Shown here: one piece after another, positions 38,003 through 45,615 of the stretch
Position numbering within the stretch: the first letter of the stretch is position 1
Layout: each line of letters begins with the position of its first letter
Origin: Chryseobacterium gleum
GTDB lineage: Bacteria > Bacteroidota > Bacteroidia > Flavobacteriales > Schleiferiaceae
Reading direction: 5' to 3'
NCBI GenBank assembly: GCA_945883565.1
Contig: CAMCXO010000011.1
Location: forward strand, 1 to 64,000
DNA: 64,000 bases
Notes under the pieces: model-generated
What the model was told of the DNA's origin: nothing
Database searches by the model: none
Seen by the model: only the letters and a program-made list of their open reading frames with translations
Program-made: the position numbers and the translations under genes

Positions 38003-38976
38003 GGGTATTTTTTGGTTTTGTCATGTTTTGTGTTTTGTTGTCATGCGAAAAAGAAGAGCCGTTTTATTCACCGGCTAAAAAAGGTCAGGTTGTAGCCGGA
38101 ATGGGCAAAGATTACAGATCCAGCTTGTATTATAATATTGAAAATGGCATTTTTGTTAGAACCCATGATTACGATATTTACTCATTGTCTTTCAGCTCAG
38201 AATCAAATGACTCAGCCATTTATTTGAATGGAGCCAATTTTATGTTCGTTAAATCCACTCTTGATACCAATTTTGCTGAGGTTAAAGACACCGTTTATCC
38301 TGGGAAATGGTTATACGATTATCCTTCGGGCGTAAGCCATAGAACTGCGCTAAAAGATTGTTTAACAAAAGAAGGCGTGCCAAGTAGGTTGGTTTATGTA
38401 GTGGATTTGGGTTTTGATGTACAAAAGCAAAAGCTGCCTTTTGTTAAGTTTCAATTGATTGATATTACAGAGAATTCGTATCTAATAAAATACGCCGAAT
38501 TACCCAATGGGCCGGTTCATGTGGCGGTTATCAACCGAACGCCGTCCTATAGACGTGTGATGTATGACATGAGAACGCATCAACAACATTTGGTTGAACC
38601 ACCAAGCAGTGAGTGGGATTTTCATTTTACTCAGTATACTGATTATGATATTATGGACAATGGCGATACTTTGGCGTATTTAGTGCGAGGGGTTTTGATG
38701 GATGGTAATAAATGGTCGGTTGCTAGAAGCAACGAGTTGGATTGGAATAGATTAGAATCAGACGATCTCGTAAATCTGCATTATTCTTCTAACCAAAATG
38801 CCATTGGTTACGATTGGAAGTATTACAGTTTTGAAACTGCTACATATCAAATAACCGCTGGTCGTATTTATTCATTGTATTCACCGCAATTTGGGTATTA
38901 CGCTATTAGATTTGTAGATTATTACAATAGTTTAGGAGAAAGAGGTTATGCCGCTTTTGAAGTAAAGGGATTTTAA
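37993..38976 (+). CDS. HmuY-family lipoprotein
   Basis: 327 aa, signal with lipobox VLLSC (Cys18 counting from the ATG at 37993; a second ATG at 37999 is equally good). The C-terminal half fits the HmuY family: SSEWDFHFTQYTDY, LVRGVLMDG, NAIGYDWKYYSF and YYAIRFVDYYNSLGERGY. Family members bind heme at the surface and pass it to a TonB receptor. The N-terminal half (YYNIENG...LSFSS...AIYLNG) repeats the pattern seen in the T9SS homologue upstream. Translationally coupled to the receptor. The heme-ligand residues cannot be assigned by eye. Confidence 0.82.
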   Translation: MAMRVFFGFVMFCVLLSCEKEEPFYSPAKKGQVVAGMGKDYRSSLYYNIENGIFVRTHDYDIYSLSFSSESNDSAIYLNGANFMFVKSTLDTNFAEVKDTVYPGKWLYDYPSGVSHRTALKDCLTKEGVPSRLVYVVDLGFDVQKQKLPFVKFQLIDITENSYLIKYAELPNGPVHVAVINRTPSYRRVMYDMRTHQQHLVEPPSSEWDFHFTQYTDYDIMDNGDTLAYLVRGVLMDGNKWSVARSNELDWNRLESDDLVNLHYSSNQNAIGYDWKYYSFETATYQITAGRIYSLYSPQFGYYAIRFVDYYNSLGERGYAAFEVKGF

Positions 38977-38988
38977 AAGTGAATTGAA

Positions 38989-39669
38989 TTGGGGAAAAAT
39001 AAACTCAAAAGGTTTGCAGAAAATCAAAGGTTTGAACACGTTGTTGAGCCCAAAAGGGAAGAATTACAATCTGATTTTGATTTAAAAGGGCATTGGAACG
39101 ACAAGGTATTTAAGAACCCAAATCCTATAACACTGGAATTAGGTTGTGGAAACGGGGAATACACAGTTGGGTTGGCCCAACAATATCCTGAAAGAAATTT
39201 CATAGGAGTAGATATAAAAGGCGCTCGAATTTGGCGTGGAGCAAAAACCGTTGAAGAAAATGAAATAGGCAACGCAGCCTTTTTGAGATGCCAAATAGAG
39301 ATGCTTCCGCAGGCTTTTGCGCCAAATGAAGTGAGTGAAATTTGGATTACTTTTCCAGACCCACAAATTAAGTTCCGAAGGCAAAAGCATCGGCTTACTC
39401 ATCCGCATTTTTTACGCATTTACCAAAGTGTGCTCGGAAAAGAAGGATTGGTGCACCTTAAAACCGACAGTGAGTTTTTACACGGCTACACCCAAGGAAT
39501 ATTATATGCGTACGAACAGGAGATTTTAGAAGCTTATTTTGATATTGATTTTCAAGTTCAGCACGAAAATTCTCCGCTTAAAACCATACAAACCCACTAC
39601 GAAAAACTATTCAGGAAGGAAGGCAAAGCCATTACATATATAAAGTTTAAACTTCCAAATGCCTTCTGA
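38989..39669 (+). CDS. trmB: tRNA (guanine-N7-)-methyltransferase
   Basis: 226 aa. Start is TTG at 38989: the encoded MGKNKLKRFAEN is the conserved Bacteroidota TrmB N-terminus and no ATG lies nearby. SAM-binding motif LELGCGNGEYTVGLA, then NFIGVDIKGARIWRGA and the signature ITFPDPQIKFRRQKHRLTHP. Methylates G46 of tRNAs to m7G. Twelve bases after the HmuY lipoprotein gene and overlapping the alkyltransferase-like gene by 11 bases, so it may be read through from the receptor operon. Confidence 0.93.
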   Translation: MGKNKLKRFAENQRFEHVVEPKREELQSDFDLKGHWNDKVFKNPNPITLELGCGNGEYTVGLAQQYPERNFIGVDIKGARIWRGAKTVEENEIGNAAFLRCQIEMLPQAFAPNEVSEIWITFPDPQIKFRRQKHRLTHPHFLRIYQSVLGKEGLVHLKTDSEFLHGYTQGILYAYEQEILEAYFDIDFQVQHENSPLKTIQTHYEKLFRKEGKAITYIKFKLPNAF

Positions 39670-40000
39670 TTTATACCGACGTATTTACGATGTGGTTAGG
39701 TGTATTCCGGCAGGTCGAGTGTGCACCTATGGGGCAATTGCCGAGTTTTTAGGGAGCAAGGGCGCTGCCAGAGTGGTTGGCTATGCCATGAATGCGGCCC
39801 ATCAATATCGAGATGTTCCTGCACATCGGGTGGTAAATAGAAACGGAATTTTAACAGGTAAGCATCACTTTCAAGATGCATTCGCCATGCAGAGATATTT
39901 AGAAGAAGAAGGAATAGAAGTGCTTAACGATCGGGTGGTTGATTTTGAAAAGCACTTCTGGAACCCTTGTGAGTATTTGCGACGATCTGATTTTCTTTAA
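39659..40000 (+). CDS. Alkyltransferase-like protein (ATL), Cys-less MGMT homologue
   Basis: 113 aa, the DNA-binding domain of O6-alkylguanine alkyltransferases: helix-turn-helix with RVCTYGAIAEFLG and arginine-finger region GAARVVGYAM. The acceptor motif PCHRV reads VPAHRVV, with Ala55 in place of the alkyl-accepting Cys. Family knowledge: ATL proteins bind O6-alkylguanine and hand it to nucleotide-excision repair instead of repairing it directly. uvrC lies in the same window at 17071. Overlaps trmB by 11 bases. Confidence 0.88.
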   Translation: MPSDLYRRIYDVVRCIPAGRVCTYGAIAEFLGSKGAARVVGYAMNAAHQYRDVPAHRVVNRNGILTGKHHFQDAFAMQRYLEEEGIEVLNDRVVDFEKHFWNPCEYLRRSDFL

Positions 40001-40055
40001 TTTGAAAGGAGTTGGCTAAAAGAGATTGATGTTGTAAATGTTGTTCAGTCAAGTG

Positions 40056-41327
40056 CTAAATACCGTAATATTCATGCGCTTGACGTTGTAATTCTTCTCG
40101 GTTATTGGGATGTGAAATTCCAATAAGGGCTTGAATGCGTTGCCGAATGTTTTTGCCGTAAAGATCTACAATACCATATTCGGTACAGATGTAATGCACG
40201 TGGGCTCTGGTGGTAACAACGCCTGCACCGGGTTTCAAAACAGGAACAATTTTACTGAGTCCATTTTTGGTTGAAGAGGGCAAGGCTATTATGGGTTTAC
40301 CGCCTTCGCTTAATGAGGCACCGCGAATAAAGTCCATTTGTCCACCTACTCCCGAATAAAAGCGTGTTCCAATTGAATCAGCACAAACCTGGCCTGTAAG
40401 GTCAACTTCGATAGCGCTGTTAATGGAAACGGCTTTGGGATTTCGGCGAATAACTGATATGTCGTTAACGTATGCAATATCGAGCATTGCAACTTGCGGA
40501 TTATCGTCTACGAAATCGTATAGTTTTTTAGAGCCCATTAAAAAGCCAGAAACAAGTTTTCCAGGGTGAACGCGTTTATTTTCGCCTGTAATTATGCCTT
40601 TTTCTACCAATGGAATAACCCCATCAGAAAACATTTCGGTGTGAACTCCGAGTTTGCTGTGGTTGGTTAAACAACTTAAAACGGCATTTGGAATGGTACC
40701 AATACCCATTTGCAAAGTGCTACCGTTTTCGATTATCCCGGCTATGTGGTTGCCAATCAGCATTTCTACCTCGTCGGGTTCCGGCAAGATGTGTTCGTGA
40801 AGAGGGTAATTCACCTCAACCATTTCAGTAATTTCACTTACATGAATTAATCCATCGCCATGTGTTCTTGGCATATTGGGGTTTACTTCTGCCAAAATAA
40901 TTTCGGCGCATTCAACGGCTGCTCTTGTTGCATCGACAGAAATACCCAAAGAACAAAAACCATGTTTATCGGGCGGAGACACCTGAATGAGCGCCATGTC
41001 GAGCCTCAGTTTTTTTCGGCGAAACAAAAGTGGAATTTCGCTCAAGAAAATTGGGATGAAGTTTACACGGCCTTCTTGTACGCCTTTTCGAACATTTGCC
41101 CCTATAAACAGGCTATTAACCTCAAAAATATCTTTATACTCGGCAGATGCATAAGGCGCTGCTCCTTCTGTATGCAAGTGATAAATAGACACGTCACGAA
41201 CATCATTTGCCCTTTGGGTTAAGGCTTTAACCAATTCCTGAGGGGCTGCGGCGGCAGTGTGTATGTACACATGCATACCAGAGCGTAAGTGTTTCAAAGC
41301 CGATTCGGCTGAGGTAAAATGGTGCAT
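40056..41327 (-). CDS. Acetyl-CoA hydrolase/transferase-family CoA-transferase
   Basis: 423 aa, class I CoA-transferase fold of the 4-hydroxybutyrate/acetate CoA-transferase group. Motifs: ENGSTLQMGIGTIPNAV, HTEMFSDGVIPLV (probable catalytic Glu), GVGGQMDFIRGA and EYGIVDLYGKNIRQR. Moves CoA between acetyl-CoA and small organic acids; the actual acid is not decided. Two bases downstream of a small membrane protein gene and near a Crp/Fnr regulator, so redox- or energy-linked control is possible. Convergent with the ATL gene. Confidence 0.87.
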   Translation of the reverse strand: MHHFTSAESALKHLRSGMHVYIHTAAAAPQELVKALTQRANDVRDVSIYHLHTEGAAPYASAEYKDIFEVNSLFIGANVRKGVQEGRVNFIPIFLSEIPLLFRRKKLRLDMALIQVSPPDKHGFCSLGISVDATRAAVECAEIILAEVNPNMPRTHGDGLIHVSEITEMVEVNYPLHEHILPEPDEVEMLIGNHIAGIIENGSTLQMGIGTIPNAVLSCLTNHSKLGVHTEMFSDGVIPLVEKGIITGENKRVHPGKLVSGFLMGSKKLYDFVDDNPQVAMLDIAYVNDISVIRRNPKAVSINSAIEVDLTGQVCADSIGTRFYSGVGGQMDFIRGASLSEGGKPIIALPSSTKNGLSKIVPVLKPGAGVVTTRAHVHYICTEYGIVDLYGKNIRQRIQALIGISHPNNREELQRQAHEYYGI

Positions 41328-41329
41328 TT

Positions 41330-41518
41330 TTAGAGTAAACGTTTAAATATGAACAGCAGAAAGAAAATGAGGAGCATGACCAAAAACACAATTGAGCTTC
41401 CTTGATAGTATATTTTGTGCATGTTGAGGTCCTTCAGGTAACTCCAAACTAAAAAGCCAATAAATGTTAGCGCAAAAACGCCTGCAAAAACCCAGTGTCC
41501 GGTGGTAATATTCTCCAT
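41330..41518 (-). CDS. Small two-span membrane protein
   Basis: 62 aa with two hydrophobic helices (HWVFAGVFALTFIGFLVWSYL and VFLVMLLIFFLLFIF) separated by a basic, aromatic loop, and ending KRLL. The ATG is well placed and the stop is 2 bases before the CoA-transferase ATG, so the two are co-expressed. An overlapping longer frame in another phase is rejected because it lacks such a pattern. No family recognised. Confidence 0.65.
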   Translation of the reverse strand: MENITTGHWVFAGVFALTFIGFLVWSYLKDLNMHKIYYQGSSIVFLVMLLIFFLLFIFKRLL

Positions 41519-41601
41519 ACTGCAAAAGTAGGCTGTATAAGAGATTGAATTTTTTAGAACAAAATATTGGAGTTAATAAGGTAAATAATAAAAAAATCAT
41601 G

Positions 41602-42282
41602 TTATTCAGAATAAGAAGGTTCGAGTAGGCGCATTTTATGGTTGTTTATATCTAAAATTCCGGATTCTTCCATTTTCTTGAGTGAACGGTAAACAGTGGT
41701 TCGCGTAGCTCCTATCATTTTGGAAATGAATATAGGGCTCAGCTCAAGGTTTATGTATCCGGCTTCATCCAGTCCGAATTTTTTAAGCAGAACTTTCAAC
41801 ATGGTTTCAATGCGCACGCTTACTTTTTGGGCACTTATGGCGGCGGCCCTGGTTTCGATGGCGGTGGCATCGCGGTCGAGTTGCTTCACAATTCGCATGC
41901 TCAATTTTGGGTGGCTTCCGATTATGCTTCTAAGATGCTGTGCATCAACAGAAAAAAGATCGGCCCAATCGCTATGCACAAAGGCTGTAAATCGATGAGG
42001 CGAATTTTTAATTACGCCAGTTAAGCCGAGCATATCGCCCGGTCTTAAAAACTGTACAATAACTTCCTGAGTACTGTTTCTACCTGGATTGTGCAACCGA
42101 ATAACGCCCGAAAGAATAAAAAATAAACGATTAGAAGGTTCAAATGATCGAAAAACGACCTCGCCTCTTTGTATGCTAAGCCATTCTGACTTAGGTAACA
42201 AGTCGTGCAGCAAATCGAATGAGTCCTCTCCGAAAATTTCGAGGAATAAGGCCTTTTTTGGGTGAGAACTTTGCGGCGACAT
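41602..42282 (-). CDS. Crp/Fnr-family transcriptional regulator
   Basis: 226 aa. N-terminal cyclic-nucleotide-binding-like beta roll (SIQRGEVVFRSFEPSNRLF, FLRPGDMLGL) and C-terminal winged helix (SPIFISKMIGATRTTVYRSLKKMEESG). No N-terminal Fnr-type Cys cluster, so an iron-sulfur oxygen sensor is unlikely; effector unknown. The recognition helix contains TRTTVYRS. Sits 83 bases upstream of the small membrane protein and CoA-transferase genes on the same strand and may control them. Confidence 0.88.
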   Translation of the reverse strand: MSPQSSHPKKALFLEIFGEDSFDLLHDLLPKSEWLSIQRGEVVFRSFEPSNRLFFILSGVIRLHNPGRNSTQEVIVQFLRPGDMLGLTGVIKNSPHRFTAFVHSDWADLFSVDAQHLRSIIGSHPKLSMRIVKQLDRDATAIETRAAAISAQKVSVRIETMLKVLLKKFGLDEAGYINLELSPIFISKMIGATRTTVYRSLKKMEESGILDINNHKMRLLEPSYSE

Positions 42283-42442
42283 GGTTTTTAAATATGGCTC
42301 TAATGTATTTCAAGGCATTTTGGCTCAAAATGATATTAGTCAGCCCCAAAGATGACTTAGTAGTATGATACAAGTTTGGAAAAAAGTGAAATTCAAATGA
42401 GTAAATGAAAAATATGGTTTGATGTAGCTCATTAAAAAATAA

Positions 42443-42478
42443 AAACGGAGATGTGGTTTAATTGCCACAACTCCGTTT
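42443..42478 (-). terminator. Terminator of lpd
   Basis: AAACGGAG (42443-42450) pairs with CTCCGTTT (42471-42478), and TGTGG/CCACA (42452-42456/42465-42469) extends the stem. On the minus strand the stem is followed by a U-rich run. It lies 12 bases after the lpd stop. Confidence 0.8.
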
Positions 42479-42490
42479 AACATTTGCCAG

Positions 42491-43879
42491 TTATAGATGG
42501 ATTACTTCGCCGTAAGCATCGGCTGCGGCTTCCATTATGGCTTCACTCATAGTAGGGTGTGGATGGACTGATTTTACAATTTCCATTCCGGTAGTTTCCA
42601 GTTTTCGGGCCACAACGGCTTCTGCAATCATTTCGGTTACATTGGCACCAATCATGTGGCAGCCTAAGAATTCGCCATATTTGGCATCAAAAATCACTTT
42701 AACGAATCCATCTTTGTGTCCGGCTGCCGATGCTTTGCCTGATGCAGAGAAAGGGAATTTTCCAATTTTAATATCATAGCCAGCCTCTTTAGCCGCTTTT
42801 TCGGTCATTCCAACGGAAGCAATTTCAGGTGAGCAATAGGTACAACCAGGAATATTGCCGTAGTTTAAAGGTTCGGGGTGATGGCCAGCAATTTTTTCGA
42901 CACAAATTATGCCTTCAGCGCTAGCCACATGCGCCAATGCAGGACCAGGCACACAATCGCCAATGGCATAGTAGCCTTTAACGTTTGTAGCGTAAAACGC
43001 ATCTACCACTATTTTACCCTTATCAGTCTTAATTCCAACAGATTCTAGCCCAATGTTTTCAATATTGGCCTGAACCCCAACGGCAGACAATACAATGTCG
43101 CATTCTACCTTTTCTTCGCCTTTTTTGGTTTTAATGAGCACTTCACAGCCGGTTCCTTGCGTATTAACCGACACCACTTCGCTGGAAGTGAGTACCCGCA
43201 TACCCATTTTTTTAAATGAGCGTTCTAATTGCTTGCCGATTTCTTCGTCTTCGACCGGTACAATTTGGGGTAGATATTCAACCAAGGTAACCTCAGTTCC
43301 CATTGCTGAGTAGAAATAGGCGAATTCTACACCTATAGCACCAGAACCCACGATTACCATTTTTTGTGGTTGGCTGGGCAAAGTCATGGCTTCGCGGTAG
43401 CCAATTATTTTTTTACCATCTTGAGGTAAATTTGGGAGAATACGAGAGCGTGCGCCAGTTGCCACAATGATATGATCGGCACTGATTTCGGAGTTCTTGC
43501 CATCGGCTGTTTGTACTGCGATGCGTTTTCCGGGCAAAAGTTTGCCTTCGCCCATTATCACCTCAATTTTGTTTTTCTTCATAAGGAAGCTTACGCCATT
43601 GCTCATGCCCGCTGCCACATCTCGGCTGCGCTTCACCACTTTTTCGAAATTTTTATCGGCGCTGCCCACTTCAATTCCGTAATCGGAAGCATGGTTCACG
43701 TATTCAAATACATTAGCACTTTTTAGAAGTGCTTTCGTGGGAATACATCCCCAATTCAAACAAACTCCTCCCAAGCTTTCTTTCTCAACAATAGCGGTTT
43801 TAAGCCCCAGTTGAGAAGCGCGAATGGCGGTAACATACCCTCCTGGGCCACTTCCCAGAACAATTAAATCGAATTTCAT
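42491..43879 (-). CDS. lpd: Dihydrolipoyl dehydrogenase
   Basis: 462-aa flavoprotein, E3 of 2-oxoacid dehydrogenase complexes and L-protein of glycine cleavage. FAD motif LGSGPGGYVTAIRA, redox disulfide Cys40/Cys45 in GGVCLNWGCIPTK, NAD motif IVGSGAIGVEFA and active-site HPHPT near the C-terminus. Monocistronic with its own terminator. Near-match -7 box TAAATTCG on the minus strand at 43908-43901. gcvH at 58358 is a possible partner. Confidence 0.96.
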   Translation of the reverse strand: MKFDLIVLGSGPGGYVTAIRASQLGLKTAIVEKESLGGVCLNWGCIPTKALLKSANVFEYVNHASDYGIEVGSADKNFEKVVKRSRDVAAGMSNGVSFLMKKNKIEVIMGEGKLLPGKRIAVQTADGKNSEISADHIIVATGARSRILPNLPQDGKKIIGYREAMTLPSQPQKMVIVGSGAIGVEFAYFYSAMGTEVTLVEYLPQIVPVEDEEIGKQLERSFKKMGMRVLTSSEVVSVNTQGTGCEVLIKTKKGEEKVECDIVLSAVGVQANIENIGLESVGIKTDKGKIVVDAFYATNVKGYYAIGDCVPGPALAHVASAEGIICVEKIAGHHPEPLNYGNIPGCTYCSPEIASVGMTEKAAKEAGYDIKIGKFPFSASGKASAAGHKDGFVKVIFDAKYGEFLGCHMIGANVTEMIAEAVVARKLETTGMEIVKSVHPHPTMSEAIMEAAADAYGEVIHL

Positions 43880-43982
43880 TAGGCTGCGAATTAAGTTGCG
43901 CGAATTTACCCCAAATGAAACAATACAGCCTTTAAAGCTTTAATTGTTTCGCCCAATTGAATTTAATTTCAATAGTGATACG

Positions 43983-45335
43983 CTAAGCAGCCCAATTTGG
44001 AGGCAGCTGACCGGAATTTATACCTTCATTGTCTGTAACTTTAGAAGCCTCCATTTCATCTTCTTGAAATTTTGGATCCTCGGATATAACTCCAGGGGCT
44101 TGTTCTTCCTTATCTGTTTGAAATAGGAAGTCTTTGCTAATTGGTGGTTTGTAATTGCTGCTTCCAAATAAAACCAAAAAGCGAGCTTTTACACTCTTAT
44201 TAAACCATAGTTCGTAGCCCAATTGTAAAAATCCGCTAAACAGAATTCGGAGAGGATTCAGTTTAATGGGTTTAGAATTGGTTAGGCCAATTGGTGGCAT
44301 TTCAGGCCCGGGTTTACGGTAGGTACCAAAAAGCCTATCCCATATTTGAAAAGGCCCTTCACTTAAATTAACCAATGTATCGTTAGGCCGTGAAGAGTGA
44401 TGTAAAATATGATAAACACCTTTATCGCCATAAAGCCTTGACATATTTCGAATAAACCAATTTTTATAGGCTAATTGGTAGTGCACACCAGAATGGTTAA
44501 ACACTTCTAAGCCATAACCGGTTATAATCCATAAACTTACTTCTAGAAACAAAGGCTCGGTGTAAATGATTTTTGATACAATGGCACTGAAAAGTGTCAT
44601 GGGCACCATTATCAAAAATTCAAGAACATTTCCCGGTGTAATGGCCAATGGGTATAAAATGTTGGGCATATGATGAGGCCTATGAACTGTGAGCCAAAAA
44701 AAACGAGATACATGGCATAGCCTATGAATGAAGTAGCCCGGTAGTCCGATGGAAAGAATGGTAATGAGGAGGGCTAAATAGTAATTTTGAATGTTAAAAA
44801 AGGTTGGGACAAAACGGAAAATATAAGATTCAAGACCTTCTTTTATGCCAGTAATGATATGGTTGGAATGGGAGAGGGCATAACCACTTTTTACAGCAAC
44901 TAACCCCAAAAAAGCAAAAATCGCTACACGGCTAATGGTGGACAAAATGGAGGCCCCAAAGAAGCCAAACAAATGATTTACAAACAGAGAATCTCCATGA
45001 AGCCTTTTGGTTTTAAAAAAACCATCAAAAAAAACAAACAAGCGAATGGACATGGCAAACAAGGCCGTAGCGGTCCAAAGACTTATGAAATGCTTATGAA
45101 TGAACTTTGCTAAGGGATTATCTACTGATTGATTTGTTGCAACCTCGAACAGGCTATTGAAACCTACTTTATCTTGTCCAAAGATATTATCGGTAACAAA
45201 TACATCAAAGTATAATTGGTAAACAGAAAATATTATTACCAAAGCCGAAAAAGCCCAGAAAAGCAGATTTTTGTGAGGAAAGTCCAAGTTGGCCAGATAT
45301 TTCAAACCTTGCCTGATTTTGTATAAAATCGTCAT
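43983..45335 (-). CDS. Sterol desaturase/fatty acid hydroxylase-family membrane enzyme
   Basis: 450 aa with several membrane spans and the family's histidine clusters HRLCH, HRPHH, HSGVHY and HILHHSS, which bind a di-iron centre. The C-terminal ~90 residues beyond the enzyme core are hydrophilic and acidic (SEDPKFQEDEMEASK), an extension of unknown role. An oxygen-dependent hydroxylase or desaturase of a membrane lipid is expected; substrate unknown. Stands alone, with an AT-rich 280-base upstream region and a promoter at 45356. Confidence 0.82.
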   Translation of the reverse strand: MTILYKIRQGLKYLANLDFPHKNLLFWAFSALVIIFSVYQLYFDVFVTDNIFGQDKVGFNSLFEVATNQSVDNPLAKFIHKHFISLWTATALFAMSIRLFVFFDGFFKTKRLHGDSLFVNHLFGFFGASILSTISRVAIFAFLGLVAVKSGYALSHSNHIITGIKEGLESYIFRFVPTFFNIQNYYLALLITILSIGLPGYFIHRLCHVSRFFWLTVHRPHHMPNILYPLAITPGNVLEFLIMVPMTLFSAIVSKIIYTEPLFLEVSLWIITGYGLEVFNHSGVHYQLAYKNWFIRNMSRLYGDKGVYHILHHSSRPNDTLVNLSEGPFQIWDRLFGTYRKPGPEMPPIGLTNSKPIKLNPLRILFSGFLQLGYELWFNKSVKARFLVLFGSSNYKPPISKDFLFQTDKEEQAPGVISEDPKFQEDEMEASKVTDNEGINSGQLPPNWAA

Positions 45336-45355
45336 ACTTTAATCTGCTTATGGCT

Positions 45356-45390
45356 CAAAAGTAAAATAATCTATGAATAGAACTACAAAA
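45356..45390 (-). promoter_or_regulatory. Promoter of the fatty acid hydroxylase-family gene
   Basis: On the minus strand TTTTG (45390-45386), 22-base spacer, TACTTTTG (45363-45356). Leader of about 15-20 nt to the ATG at 45335. Confidence 0.5.
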
Positions 45391-45423
45391 TCGAGGTTAA
45401 ATTATAAATAAGTTCATTTGACT

Positions 45424-45437
45424 TTTATAATTATAAA
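45424..45437. repeat. 14-bp perfect palindrome upstream of the hydroxylase-family promoter
   Basis: TTTATAATTATAAA is fully self-complementary and lies 34 bases upstream of the -33 element. The surrounding 45336-45557 stretch is very AT-rich, so chance is a serious alternative; otherwise an operator. Confidence 0.3.
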
Positions 45438-45557
45438 GAGGAAAAAGTATTTGTTTTAAATAATTAAATCAAGATATTGAATTGAAATAACGATTTGGAT
45501 TTAAAAATCATATTCCAATTGTTTGTAAATAAAATTACTACCATTTAACATGGAATA

Positions 45558-45589
45558 AAAAAAGCGCTCCGATTCAGGAGCGCTTTTTT
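45558..45589 (-). terminator. Terminator of ppiD-like gene
   Basis: AAAAAAGCGCTCC (45558-45570) and GGAGCGCTTTTTT (45577-45589) form a perfect 13-bp stem with loop GATTCA. The A tract becomes the U tract for minus-strand transcription; 26 bases after the ppiD-like stop. Confidence 0.88.
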
Positions 45590-45615
45590 ATTAAAAACAA
45601 AAGCGTTGTTAATTT

